Shown piece after piece: positions 34,458 to 42,737 of a DNA stretch of 64,000 nt; the first letter of the stretch is position 1, and each line of letters starts with the position of its first letter. Position numbers and translations under genes: made by a program. The stretch spans positions 2,162,501 through 2,226,500 of the forward strand of contig NZ_LR134365.1 of assembly GCF_900637305.1 (NCBI RefSeq), read 5' to 3'. A model generated the notes under the pieces. It worked only from the letters and a program-made list of their open reading frames with translations, ran no database searches and had not been told where the DNA came from. The DNA is from Cardiobacterium hominis. Its GTDB lineage: Bacteria > Pseudomonadota > Gammaproteobacteria > Cardiobacteriales > Cardiobacteriaceae.

Positions 34458-35902
34458 GCGCCTTCCCCCTTGGCTTCATGGCGTCCAGCAAGATGGGCGG
34501 CGGTGGTGGCACGGGCGAAGATGTCGGCGTATGCGTCCAGCGGCAATGCGCCCGCCAGTTCGTCAAGGCGTTCGCGGAATTGCAACAGGGTCTCAGATGA
34601 CGCCAGTTCGGCGCTGATTTGCGCGAGCCATGCTTCGCCGTGTGGGGCAATGTCGCGCGCGAGGCGGCTGCCCATGTCGTCCGGCGTGTCTGCCGGCGCA
34701 CTTTCGGCAAAATCGTGGGCTTCGCCGTCTGCCGCCTCCGGCAGGGCGCTGGCGGCGGGCATTGCCTCCCACGCGCCGCCAAAGTCCTGCTCCAGTTGTG
34801 CCTGGGTCGGGCGGTAGCCGAGCGCGGCAATTTTGGCGTAGGTGTCGGCCAGTTTTTGCAGGTCTTTGGTTTCTTCGGTGCGCAGCCACAGTTTGGGCGG
34901 TCGCGCGTTGGGGAAGTTCCATTCGGTCAGCCATACCGCTATCGTCTCGTTAAAGGAGGCGCAGAGCAGGTCGGCATCGGCCTTGACGATGTCGTCTTTG
35001 ACTTCGTCCTGTATTTCCGCCTTGTATTGCCCGCCGACCGCCTGCGAGGTCATCACCTGTCCCAGTACTACCAGCGCAATCGCCTCGTCCATGTATTCGC
35101 ACAGTTTGGCGTAGTCGGTGGTGCCTGCCTCGCCCTTGAGCAGCTCAATGGTGGCGCCGAGCGGGGTGACGGTGGCGGCGGCGTTCTTGATGGCGGTGAG
35201 CGCAGCGAGCAGTTGCTGTTTGTCGGCGTCGGCGGTGGGGCTGCGCGGGTCGTACTGGCCATGCGGCACGGATGTCGCCGCCTTTTCGTTGCCGACCAGC
35301 CAGAATTTGACGTTGGATTTTTTGAACAGCACCGGCCAGTAGAGGAAGTGCGCCAGCCCCAGGCCGTAGGGGTTGTCGGTGGTGTCGCCGCCTGCGGAAA
35401 ATGTCCAGAATTTGCGCGGCGGCATCACTTCATCGGCGCCGTTGCCGGTGTAGATGAGCTGCCGCGCAAGGTCGTATTTGAATTTGCCCCGGTCGCGGAC
35501 GAGGACGTTGTCCAGCACTACTTTGCCGTCCTCAATGCCCCACATCACTTCGCCGACGGCCATGCCGTAAAACACGCCCCAGTGCATCGCTTTCAGCACC
35601 GCGTCAAAGTTGAGGCGTTGCAGTTGTGCGGCGACAAATTCCGCTGCCTCGACGTCGGCGGCGTTGTCCGGGTCGTGCGGCAAGACTTGCCGCTCCAGTT
35701 TGGTCAGCGCCGTTTGCCGCTGCGCCCAGACGCCGCTGACGGTGGTGTCGGTCAAGAGGTCGCGGTAGCCGTTGAGGTCGCCGCCGAGGCGTTGGGTGAG
35801 CAGGGTGTCGAGCTGTTCGATTTCGGTGAGGTTGCGTTCTACCGCGACTTCTTGCGACGCGGCAGTTGGGCGGGCGAGGGTTTTGGAGTTGGGTGTGGTC
35901 AT
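34454..35902 (-). CDS. Portal protein (DUF935, Mu gp29-like)
   Basis: 482 aa. Typical DUF935 features: VERNLTEIEQLDTLL, the LLTDTTVSGVWAQRQTALTK segment, AMHWGVFYGMAVGEVMWGI, KFKYDLARQLIYTGNG and KAATSVPHGQYDPRSPTADA, then GKGEAGTTDY-like strands and the long helix. It forms the dodecameric DNA gate of the head. Two bases separate it from the terminase stop. Confidence 0.92.
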   Translation of the reverse strand: MTTPNSKTLARPTAASQEVAVERNLTEIEQLDTLLTQRLGGDLNGYRDLLTDTTVSGVWAQRQTALTKLERQVLPHDPDNAADVEAAEFVAAQLQRLNFDAVLKAMHWGVFYGMAVGEVMWGIEDGKVVLDNVLVRDRGKFKYDLARQLIYTGNGADEVMPPRKFWTFSAGGDTTDNPYGLGLAHFLYWPVLFKKSNVKFWLVGNEKAATSVPHGQYDPRSPTADADKQQLLAALTAIKNAAATVTPLGATIELLKGEAGTTDYAKLCEYMDEAIALVVLGQVMTSQAVGGQYKAEIQDEVKDDIVKADADLLCASFNETIAVWLTEWNFPNARPPKLWLRTEETKDLQKLADTYAKIAALGYRPTQAQLEQDFGGAWEAMPAASALPEAADGEAHDFAESAPADTPDDMGSRLARDIAPHGEAWLAQISAELASSETLLQFRERLDELAGALPLDAYADIFARATTAAHLAGRHEAKGEGA

Positions 35903-35904
35903 AG

Positions 35905-37341
35905 TTAGTAATCCAGATAGGCAGGCTTGGTGTAGCCGTCCTCAATGGCGACGGTTACGGGCAGGGCGGTATTGCTGCGGCTGGCGGCGTAGGCGAGGCA
36001 GAGGGCGATGGCGGCGTCGCCGTGGCGCTCGCCCGCTTTGCCGCTGCGCCGTCCCAGTTTGATGACGCCGTCGATGCGCTCCAGCGCGCGCAGGTCGTCG
36101 ATGATGTCGGCGTCTTTGGGGATGCGTAGCGCGTCATCTTCCAGTGCTGCCACCAGCGGCGGCATATGCTCGCTGTACCAGGCGTTGGAGAGTTTGATTT
36201 GTGCGACGCGGTTGCCGTAGCGGTCGTGTGCGGCCTCGGCGAGGTACTCGCCGTTGCCGCTTGCGTCAAACCACGCCGCAGTCAGGCGGGGCAGGCGGTC
36301 GAGCAGGTAATAGACGATTTGCCGCTGTTGCGCGTGCGGGATGTTGCGCAACTCGACCGCAAACGGCACATGGCGGCGGGTATCGGCGGCGATTTGCAGC
36401 GGCACCAGTACCGAGAGGTCGCCGTGCCGCGCGAAGTCCATGCCAAAGACGTGTTCGCGCGTGCCGTCTAGCGTGGCCAGCAACGGGCGCAATTCGCGCT
36501 CGCACCAGTCGGCGATATCGGCCGAGCGCAGCTCTGCCGGGTATTCTGCCCAGCCGTCGGGCTGGGCAAGGCGCAGGATGGGGACGGGGTCGGCACGCAG
36601 CTCCAGCAAGCCGCGTGACAGCACCGCGCCGCCGCTGTTGGAGGGGATAACGCGCAGCTCCTCATCGGCATCTGCGCCGTATTGGTCGTAGATGCCCGCC
36701 ACCCACGCCGCCTCCCCCGCCGCTGTCCACTCCATGCCGCGCACTTGGCAAATGCGCTGGTAGAGGCCTTGTGCGACCGCCTCGTCGAAGGTGGTACGGT
36801 GCAGGGCATAGGGTTTGCGCCCAGCGCGGATGTCCTGACAAAGCTGATTGAAGGGGTTATCGACGCCGTCGTGCGTGCTGATGATGGCAACCTTGCCGCC
36901 CCACATGAGCAGCGCCATCGCCGCTTTCAAAAGCTCGTTGAGCTGCTCGTGGAAAGCAGCCTCGTCGATGATGACGTAGCCCTGTTTGCCGCGCAGGTTG
37001 GAGGGGCGCGACGATAAGGCGGTGATGCGGTAGCCCGACGCGCAGCGGATGACAAAGGTGAGGATGTCTTTGTCGCCGTCGTTGAGGATTTCTTCGCTGA
37101 CCGCCTCGGCGACCAGCTGGTAATGGCCAATCCAGTCGGCGCTGTCGCGGATAAATTCTTCGGCCATGTCCTTGTTGTAGCCGATGTACCAGACGTCCAT
37201 GCCGGAGGCAGCCGCCGCTACCAATGCCGCCTCGGCGGCGGTGGACCAGCTGATACCGATACGCCGCGATTTTTCGTAGACACGCACCGGGGTTGGGTCG
37301 TTAATCCATTGCATTTGGTAGGGCAGGAGGACGCCAGCCAT
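35905..37341 (-). CDS. Terminase large subunit (Mu gp28-like)
   Basis: 478 aa. Variant Walker A KSRRIGISWSTAAEA near residue 25, Walker B GYVIIDEAAFHE near 125, coupling motif AIISTHDG, and an RNase H-fold nuclease with Asp residues in HVFGMDFARHGDLSVL, AWFDASGNGEYLAEAA and ERHGDAAIALCLAYA. Packages phage DNA by the headful mechanism from the integrated copy. Start 37341 (MAGVLLPYQMQWIND) is set by the 2-bp gap after the small-subunit gene; the longer frame is rejected. Confidence 0.93.
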   Translation of the reverse strand: MAGVLLPYQMQWINDPTPVRVYEKSRRIGISWSTAAEAALVAAAASGMDVWYIGYNKDMAEEFIRDSADWIGHYQLVAEAVSEEILNDGDKDILTFVIRCASGYRITALSSRPSNLRGKQGYVIIDEAAFHEQLNELLKAAMALLMWGGKVAIISTHDGVDNPFNQLCQDIRAGRKPYALHRTTFDEAVAQGLYQRICQVRGMEWTAAGEAAWVAGIYDQYGADADEELRVIPSNSGGAVLSRGLLELRADPVPILRLAQPDGWAEYPAELRSADIADWCERELRPLLATLDGTREHVFGMDFARHGDLSVLVPLQIAADTRRHVPFAVELRNIPHAQQRQIVYYLLDRLPRLTAAWFDASGNGEYLAEAAHDRYGNRVAQIKLSNAWYSEHMPPLVAALEDDALRIPKDADIIDDLRALERIDGVIKLGRRSGKAGERHGDAAIALCLAYAASRSNTALPVTVAIEDGYTKPAYLDY

Positions 37342-37342
37342 C

Positions 37343-37882
37343 TCAGCCCCCCAAAATACGCTGTTTGATGAGTTCGACCGCCTCATCGGATAGCCCTTGC
37401 GATTTGGCGGTGGCTTCGACGTCGGCGGCGGCACGCGCCAAGGCGGCCTGCTCGATTTCGCGCTGGCGTTTGTCGTTGATGGTGGATGCGCGCTCCAGCT
37501 TTTCTATCGCCTGCGCCAAGTCTTTCAAGAGGCCGGGGTGTGCCGGTTCTTCGTCTTCCGATAATTGCAACGCGGTTTCAAAGGCGAGGTTACGCACCAG
37601 CTCGTTCAAAAGCGCCCCGACCTTGCCTTGTGGCTGGTTACCAAAGCGGGCAATCCACATGTCGGCAATCTCGCGCGATTGCTGGATTTTCGCGCCAACC
37701 TCGCTCATTTTCAGCGCATAGCGGTTGACCGCGCTCTTGCTGCGCGGCTTTTCGCCCAGCTCGGCGAGAACAGCGTTTAAGCGCTCGGTCGCCTCCAGCT
37801 GGGTGATGGCCGGGTCGCGCAGCCAGCCCTGCAACTGTTCCAAGAGCGCAGGCGGCAACGTCTTGATGCTGTTTGCCGCCAT
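37343..37882 (-). CDS. Terminase small subunit (DUF3486, Mu gp27-like)
   Basis: 179 aa. IKTLPPALLEQLQGWLRDPA, then the HTH SKSAVNRYALKMSEVGAKI and the long helix NELVRNLAFETALQLSEDEE are DUF3486 hallmarks; the C-terminus is a charged helical oligomerisation region. It recognises phage DNA for packaging. Overlaps the winged-helix gene by one base. Confidence 0.88.
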   Translation of the reverse strand: MAANSIKTLPPALLEQLQGWLRDPAITQLEATERLNAVLAELGEKPRSKSAVNRYALKMSEVGAKIQQSREIADMWIARFGNQPQGKVGALLNELVRNLAFETALQLSEDEEPAHPGLLKDLAQAIEKLERASTINDKRQREIEQAALARAAADVEATAKSQGLSDEAVELIKQRILGG

Positions 37883-38202
37883 CAGCGACGCGCCTCAATG
37901 TCGCGCAGTTCGGACGGGCGCAGGTCACGGATACCATGCGCCCGCGCTTTGCCACGCGCGATTTCAAGGCCGCGGTCGGTCAATGTCACCATCGTCAGGT
38001 TCGGCGACGGATGGCTGCGGCTGATATAGCCCTGCTCCTCCAGCCAGGCGATTTCGGTTTGCAGCTGGTCGTAGGTGATGTTCTGCCCGGTTTGTTCCAG
38101 GCAGAGGTCGAGCATATCGAGCGACAGGCGATAGTCGCTGTCGTATTCAAGCAGGCTCAATATGGCGCGGCGGCGGTAAGCGCGCACGGCGTCTTGCATC
38201 AT
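37882..38202 (-). CDS. Winged-helix phage protein (Mu gp26-like)
   Basis: 106 aa. YRRRAILSLLEYDSDYRLSL, ITYDQLQTEIAWLEEQGYIS, then MVTLTDRGLEIARGKARAHG: a winged-helix fold found in this position in Mu-like packaging operons. AAAGGAGA site before the ATG. Confidence 0.72.
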   Translation of the reverse strand: MMQDAVRAYRRRAILSLLEYDSDYRLSLDMLDLCLEQTGQNITYDQLQTEIAWLEEQGYISRSHPSPNLTMVTLTDRGLEIARGKARAHGIRDLRPSELRDIEARR

Positions 38203-38549
38203 GATTTGTCTCCTTTCAAGAGCACTTCGAGGATGAGTTTGCTGGTGTCATTGACACCATCGAGCGCCCCCTCCATCTTGTGCAGGGTCTCCGCCTGCCG
38301 GTCGAGGCGCTTGTGGATGTTGCCGATGGCTTCCCGGTTCGGCAGGTGCTCGAGGCGCGTTTCCAGTTCGGTCAGGCGGTTTTTGACCTGGCCGAGTTCT
38401 TCGGTCGCCTTGTCTTCCAGCGCGGCAATGCGGCTGGCATTCGCCTTGTGTTTCGAGAGTATCCAGACGTAGATGGTGATGCCGACGGTAAATGTGGTCT
38501 GGATAATGTCAAAAATAAACTTCCATAACGGGATGTTAGGGCTTCCCAC
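38199..38549 (-). CDS. DUF2730-like membrane-anchored coiled-coil protein (Mu gp25-like)
   Basis: 116 aa from a GTG start at 38549, chosen because AGGAGACACC precedes it at ideal spacing. One TM segment (FIFDIIQTTFTVGITIYVWIL) is followed by a coiled coil (NASRIAALEDKATEELGQVK and RLTELETRLEHLPNREAIGN). In Mu-like operons this gene lies between lysis and terminase genes; function unknown. Confidence 0.72.
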   Translation of the reverse strand: MGSPNIPLWKFIFDIIQTTFTVGITIYVWILSKHKANASRIAALEDKATEELGQVKNRLTELETRLEHLPNREAIGNIHKRLDRQAETLHKMEGALDGVNDTSKLILEVLLKGDKS

Positions 38550-38748
38550 GGTGTCTCCTTTCGTAGATTTCCTGGCATTCGCGGCAGCGGATGGCGGCGG
38601 GGTTGGCGGCGCGACGTGCGGCGGGTATGGGCTCGCCGCAATCCGCGCACTCCGCCTGTCCGGCCTGCTGTTGCGCCGCCTGAATGCGGGCAAGCGCGTT
38701 GGCAGTGGTCGCCTCGATTAGCGCTTCGGCGCGGTCGGCCTCGTCCAT
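38536..38748 (-). CDS. TraR/DksA-type zinc-finger protein
   Basis: 70 aa (MDEADRAEALIEATTANALA), ending with the zinc finger CADCGEPIPAARRAANPAAI and RCRECQEIYERR. TraR/DksA homologues bind the RNA polymerase secondary channel; phage versions modulate host transcription. Start at 38748 is preferred to 38760 because GGAG lies 7 nt before it. Overlaps the outer-spanin gene by about 30 bp. Confidence 0.82.
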   Translation of the reverse strand: MDEADRAEALIEATTANALARIQAAQQQAGQAECADCGEPIPAARRAANPAAIRCRECQEIYERRHRGKP

Positions 38749-38981
38749 TGCTCGCTCCATTGGCGGATGACCGTAAGGCGCGCGTTGCAGGTGGTGAGCG
38801 CCTGATGCTGCTCGATGAGGTAGCGGGCGACATCGCGCTGCGTCGCGCGCTGCGGGTCGGGTTTTTCCGGGGTGGCAACCGGCGCGGTGAGGCCGGTCGG
38901 CACGGCGATGGGGTGGTAGCGCGGGATGTCGCGCGCGCAGGCGGTGAGACTGATGGCAAGCAGCAGGGCAATGGCTCTCAT
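38718..38981 (-). CDS. Outer-membrane spanin lipoprotein (Rz1-like)
   Basis: 87 aa. Signal peptide with lipobox LAISLTAC, Pro-rich mature start (IPRYHPIAVPTGLTAPVATP) and a helical end. It directly follows and overlaps (ATGA) the inner-membrane spanin, the standard Rz/Rz1 arrangement for disrupting the outer membrane at lysis. Confidence 0.75.
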   Translation of the reverse strand: MRAIALLLAISLTACARDIPRYHPIAVPTGLTAPVATPEKPDPQRATQRDVARYLIEQHQALTTCNARLTVIRQWSEQWTRPTAPKR

Positions 38982-39280
38982 GGCAAATCCTCCAGCGCTT
39001 GCCGCAATACCGGCGCCACCGGGGCATCGTCATGCGCCGGGGCTTGTTGCACGCGGTGGATGGCGGGGCGGTATTGCGTCGCTATTTGCGACGTGGTTGC
39101 GATTAACGCCTGATAAGCCGCATCGGCGGCGGCGTACTCATCGGCAAGCGCCTTGTTGGCGGCTGTGAGTGCTGCCACCGTCGCCTGCTCGCTCGCAAGC
39201 TGTCCGCGTAGGCGGTGGATATAACCGCCGAGGGTGGCGATGATGCCCGTGGCAATCAGGACGGCGGTCAGCGTGCGCAT
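38978..39280 (-). CDS. Inner-membrane spanin (Rz-like)
   Basis: 100 aa. N-terminal signal anchor (MRTLTAVLIATGIIATLGGY) followed by a periplasmic coiled coil (LRGQLASEQATVAALTAANK). Between the endolysin and the lipoprotein gene, with overlaps to both. Confidence 0.75.
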   Translation of the reverse strand: MRTLTAVLIATGIIATLGGYIHRLRGQLASEQATVAALTAANKALADEYAAADAAYQALIATTSQIATQYRPAIHRVQQAPAHDDAPVAPVLRQALEDLP

Positions 39281-39885
39281 ACCATCCCCCCGCCCCAATC
39301 GCGATAGAGCGCCTGATGCTGGTAGATGATGGCGCGCGGGTAGCCGCGGTTCTCGGCAATCGCCCATTTGGCACGGCGGCTGTAGCGCTCGACATTGCCC
39401 CACCAGCGCAGCGGGTCGGCGCCGCGCTGGGCGGCAAGGCGCTGGTCACGTTGCAACCAGCCGAGGCCGCCGTTATACGCCGAGAGCGTCATCGCCCAGC
39501 GCTCGCAGTCATTGGCTGCACGGATGCGCTGATAGAGGTGGTGGTCGTAGGTAACGAGCGCACGGATCGCCCAGCGCGGATCAAAGGCATTGCCGACGGC
39601 AAGCGCCTGCGGATAGGCCGTCTTAATCCACGCCTCGGTGTCCGGCGTAAATTGGGCGAGGCCGGATGCGTACTTAGAGCGGGCGTGCGCGCGCCACAGG
39701 CTCTCCTGATGGATTTGCCCGGCCATCACCGGCACAGGCGCGTCAATGCCCCAGACGGCGCGCGCTTCGCGGACGAGGTCGCGCTGCCAGACGCGGGAGC
39801 GGGTCTGCCAGTCATCGGCGGCGGTTGCCCATTGGCAACCGACCGCCGCGACGACAAACGCGAGGAGTTGTAGGGTGCGCCGCAT
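39268..39885 (-). CDS. Lytic transglycosylase endolysin
   Basis: 205 aa. Signal peptide (MRRTLQLLAFVVAAVGCQ), then an SLT-type domain with catalytic Glu61 in QIHQESLWRAHARSKYASGL, AQFTPDTEAW and TLSAYNGGLGWLQRD. Cleaves peptidoglycan glycan strands. The signal sequence suggests export by the host rather than through the holin. Encoded 2 bp downstream of the holin gene. Confidence 0.9.
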   Translation of the reverse strand: MRRTLQLLAFVVAAVGCQWATAADDWQTRSRVWQRDLVREARAVWGIDAPVPVMAGQIHQESLWRAHARSKYASGLAQFTPDTEAWIKTAYPQALAVGNAFDPRWAIRALVTYDHHLYQRIRAANDCERWAMTLSAYNGGLGWLQRDQRLAAQRGADPLRWWGNVERYSRRAKWAIAENRGYPRAIIYQHQALYRDWGGGMVCAR

Positions 39886-39887
39886 GA

Positions 39888-40166
39888 TTACAGTCCGATG
39901 GCAAAGGCGAGGACGACGGCAGAGACGAGCAACGCGCGGCGAATCATGACCGCCGCAAAGACGATGGGCTCTTGGCGCATTTCAAACGGGCGATAAGCGG
40001 CAAAGATGGTGCGGTCGGCGTAGTAGCCAAGGGCAAGAGCGATGCTGATGTAGATGGTTTTGAGCAGCAAGAGGCCAATTTGCTGGCGGGCGATGATGGC
40101 TAGGACGACGAGCAGCACGGCGCTGATGACGTACCAGATGGCCATTTTGTTGTGCTTTTTGGGCAT
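39888..40166 (-). CDS. Putative holin
   Basis: 92 aa. Two or three hydrophobic stretches: MAIWYVISAVLLVVLAIIA, LLLLKTIYISIALALGYYAD and VMIRRALLVSAVVLAFAIGL. The pattern with GYYADRTIFAAYRP matches putative holins of Mu-like phages (Phage_holin_8 type). First gene after the late promoter box at 40225, consistent with control of lysis timing. Confidence 0.78.
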   Translation of the reverse strand: MPKKHNKMAIWYVISAVLLVVLAIIARQQIGLLLLKTIYISIALALGYYADRTIFAAYRPFEMRQEPIVFAAVMIRRALLVSAVVLAFAIGL

Positions 40167-40199
40167 GGGAGTCTCCAGTTGATTGACTGAAGACCATGA

Positions 40200-40223
40200 T
40201 AAAAATCGCCGCATAAAGCGGCG
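40200..40223 (-). terminator. Terminator of the tail operon, embedded in the lysis promoter
   Basis: On the minus strand CGCCGC-TTTAT-GCGGCG is followed by ATTTTTATC. It ends the tail operon, while a transcript from the adjacent late box would begin in or near the loop and so escape it. Confidence 0.6.
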
Positions 40224-40224
40224 A

Positions 40225-40243
40225 TTAGACTGGTTTGGGATTT
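40225..40243 (-). promoter_or_regulatory. Late promoter box, P(lys) equivalent
   Basis: AAATCCCAAACCAGTCTAA plus TCG on the minus strand, with -10 TCTAAT, 58 bp upstream of the holin start. Confidence 0.78.
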
Positions 40244-40315
40244 ATCCCCCGGAGGGGCGGGGTGGGGTTCGCCTGCATACCTCGCTGTTCGGTAGTCATC
40301 CATACGGGCGGGCAA

Positions 40316-40546
40316 TCACACCCTGATTTCCTGCCACTCCAAATCCGGCGCCTTGCCCTCGATGCGCAGGGTGATGGCATCAAAATAGACGCTCTCGCCG
40401 ATTTGCGTCTGCCCGGTGATAACCACCACGCCGCCGGATGGGGTCTCCCCTACCCACGTGTCCGCGCCCTTGCCTCCAACAATCTTGGCGACGGCGCGGT
40501 GGTGCGGGTTGATGAGGTCAATCAGTTGTTGGCGGATGTTGCTCAT
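40316..40546 (-). CDS. Small tail-region protein, 76 aa
   Basis: MSNIRQQLIDLINPHHRAVA then VGETPSGGVVVITGQTQIGE and DAITLRIEGKAPDLEWQEI: compact alpha/beta protein, last in the tail operon. Possibly tail-completion; no family recognised. Confidence 0.6.
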   Translation of the reverse strand: MSNIRQQLIDLINPHHRAVAKIVGGKGADTWVGETPSGGVVVITGQTQIGESVYFDAITLRIEGKAPDLEWQEIRV

Positions 40547-40549
40547 GGC

Positions 40550-42373
40550 TTAATCTCCCAGATAGCGATCAATGGTGACGGTCTGCGTAACCACCGGCGC
40601 GCCGCCGTCCAGATCCACCGCGACGCTCACGCCCTTGATGATGCCCTGCCATGTTTGCCCCTGCTCCGCAAATGCCCATACCGCGCCGAGGCTTGCCAGC
40701 GGCAGCTGGTATTTTTCCGCCCACGGCAGTTGCACGGTTTCGATTTTGTGCGTGCCGGTCTCGCTCAAGGCATGGATGCCCGCGGCGCGCATGACGTCGG
40801 TGTCGGTGTAGGCGGCGTGGGTCAGGGTGGAGGCCTCCGGCTGTTGGTCGGTGCCCTCACGATAGACCAGCCCACCCTTGGCCTTGGCTCCACCGATTTG
40901 CTCGGCCGCAGGCGTCAGGCGTACCGCGTTGCAGCGCTCGCTGATGCGGCGCTGGCCAGACACGGAGAGGATGAGGTTGGCAGGGATGGTCAGCGCTGGC
41001 GTCGGTTTCGCCCACGCGGGCTGCCGCCACACCGGGCGGACAAAGAGCTGCGCCTCGTAGGGATGGCTCTCAACAAAGCCCCCGGCCGCTCTGGCGAGGT
41101 CGGCAATGACCTCTATCGGTGTCTGTCCGGAGACGGTGTAGGTGTCGCCGGGGATGAGCCAATCGACCGCTTCCCACGCGGCGATGCGGTAGGGCAGCAG
41201 GTTGAGCTGCTCGTCGGCGATTTGTCGCGCGTAGCGGGCGGCGTCGTACTTGCTGTGTCTGCCCTTGGCGTAGTCGGCGCCCAGCTTGGCGGTGATGCTG
41301 CGCCCGGTGACGGTGTAGCTGTGGCCGATAAATTTGCGGGTGTCGCGGTAGTCCTCGGCGAGGATGTCCCAGCGCTGGCCGTTGATGCGCAGGGTGATGA
41401 CGGCCTCATCGCCCGCGGCGCGTTGGTCAATCTTGAGTTTGACAAAGCTGGCGGGCGAGAGGGTGATGTCGCCCTGCCAGCAGTAGGAGGCTGTGTCGGT
41501 GGTAAGTGTCAGGGCGAGCAGGTCGAGCGGCTCGCCATTGATGTCGGCGGTAATCTTGTTGTGCATGATGTATCCGGGGAGGATGGGCAGGTCGTTGGTG
41601 TTGCCGTCGTGCCAGCAGCGCAGCGGCAGGGCAAGGCGGGCAGAATCCCGCGCCACACGGCGCCGCGTGAATGGCAACGGCAGGCGGTGCGGTGGCGGGC
41701 GCAGGCGGCAGGGTGATTGGTCGGGCGGTGGCGGCGGCAGCGGGATGGGGTAATACTCGCAGGGCGGGCGCACCGCGCGTTGGTAGCGCACCGGTTGGCA
41801 GGCACGCAGCGGCAAGCCCCAGCCGTGTTGCCGCGTGCAGTTCACCAGCAGCGGTGCGATGCTGACACGTGGCGCGGCGCAGCCTCGCAAGGCGGGCGCG
41901 GCGGCGGTGATTGCCACGGTGCAGGTTTTGATGGCGACCGCGGCGGTGCTGCGTGGGGCGGCGCAGTTGGCGATGGCGGGGTTGCCGCCGATGCTGATGC
42001 GCTGGCAGTTGGTGATGCGGTAGCTGACGCTAATGCGCGTCGCCTGGCAGTTGCCGAGGCTCGGCACCGGGGTGATGGCATGGCGTTGGCACAGGCCAAC
42101 GTCCACCACCGGGCGGATATTGGCGGGCAGGCAGTTGGACGTGGGCGCCGGTTGTCCCAGCGCGGGCAGGCAGGCGGTAATGTCGACCGTCGGCGCCACC
42201 CGCGCCCCGCTGCAACTGCTGATGCGCACCACTTTGGCCTGCGGTGGCGGTTTGGGTGGCGGCGGGGTGCTGCCGCCTTGCCGGTCGAGCGCAAGCGGCA
42301 GGCGGGCGGTGTCGCGGCCGCTCGTATGTTCGCCGAGGGTGAGGGGGAGGCGGTCAGGTTTGAGCGTCGCCAT
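40550..42373 (-). CDS. Tail protein with an 11-Cys periodic N-terminal region, 607 aa
   Basis: The C-terminal part, from MHNKITADINGEPLDLLALT (about residue 270) to the end, resembles a tail-tip/baseplate-hub protein of B3-like phages (GQRWDILAEDYRDTRKFIGH, NAVRLTPAAEQIGG). The first 250 residues are different: after a Pro-rich start, eleven Cys occur at residues 54 to 192 spaced by exactly 14 residues (13 in two cases), each repeat of the form C-x-A-x-R-I/V-x-x-x-x-x-x-x-N. Then a Pro-run and Arg-rich stretch lead into the hub. The repeat may form a disulfide- or metal-linked solenoid at the tail tip. Confidence 0.72.
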   Translation of the reverse strand: MATLKPDRLPLTLGEHTSGRDTARLPLALDRQGGSTPPPPKPPPQAKVVRISSCSGARVAPTVDITACLPALGQPAPTSNCLPANIRPVVDVGLCQRHAITPVPSLGNCQATRISVSYRITNCQRISIGGNPAIANCAAPRSTAAVAIKTCTVAITAAAPALRGCAAPRVSIAPLLVNCTRQHGWGLPLRACQPVRYQRAVRPPCEYYPIPLPPPPPDQSPCRLRPPPHRLPLPFTRRRVARDSARLALPLRCWHDGNTNDLPILPGYIMHNKITADINGEPLDLLALTLTTDTASYCWQGDITLSPASFVKLKIDQRAAGDEAVITLRINGQRWDILAEDYRDTRKFIGHSYTVTGRSITAKLGADYAKGRHSKYDAARYARQIADEQLNLLPYRIAAWEAVDWLIPGDTYTVSGQTPIEVIADLARAAGGFVESHPYEAQLFVRPVWRQPAWAKPTPALTIPANLILSVSGQRRISERCNAVRLTPAAEQIGGAKAKGGLVYREGTDQQPEASTLTHAAYTDTDVMRAAGIHALSETGTHKIETVQLPWAEKYQLPLASLGAVWAFAEQGQTWQGIIKGVSVAVDLDGGAPVVTQTVTIDRYLGD

Positions 42374-42415
42374 GTGTGGTTATCCTTGCCGCTGCGCGGT
42401 GGGTCAAGCCCCACC

Positions 42416-42736
42416 CTACAACTGCCATGCCGCCCACAGTTGCGCCTGCTCCGCCAGCGTCAGCGCGGTGGCGGGTTTGAGGTCGTCGTAGCAGATGGGC
42501 TCGTACTGCCTCTGTGGATGGCGTCCCATGATGAGGTAACGCCGCGCTGGGTTGAGGTAGGGGACGAGGTAGTGGCCGTTGGGCAGGGAGCGTGTCTGCT
42601 GCTGCAACAGCAAGGTCTCGGCGTCAAAGACGTAGATGTTGCCGATGCCCGCCGCGCCGCCGACGGTAACGATGCCGTCCTCGCTGCCCGCCATGTAGGC
42701 GCGGTGGTCGGGGATGTAATGCGGCTCTAACAGCAT
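42416..42736 (-). CDS. Hypothetical tail protein, 106 aa
   Basis: MLLEPHYIPDHRAYMAGSED, a beta-rich centre (IYVFDAETLLLQQQTRSLPN) and LTLAEQAQLWAAWQL at the end. Start at 42736 is placed one base after the preceding stop. Position between two virion genes suggests a structural or assembly role; no family recognised. Confidence 0.6.
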   Translation of the reverse strand: MLLEPHYIPDHRAYMAGSEDGIVTVGGAAGIGNIYVFDAETLLLQQQTRSLPNGHYLVPYLNPARRYLIMGRHPQRQYEPICYDDLKPATALTLAEQAQLWAAWQL

Positions 42737-42737
42737 G

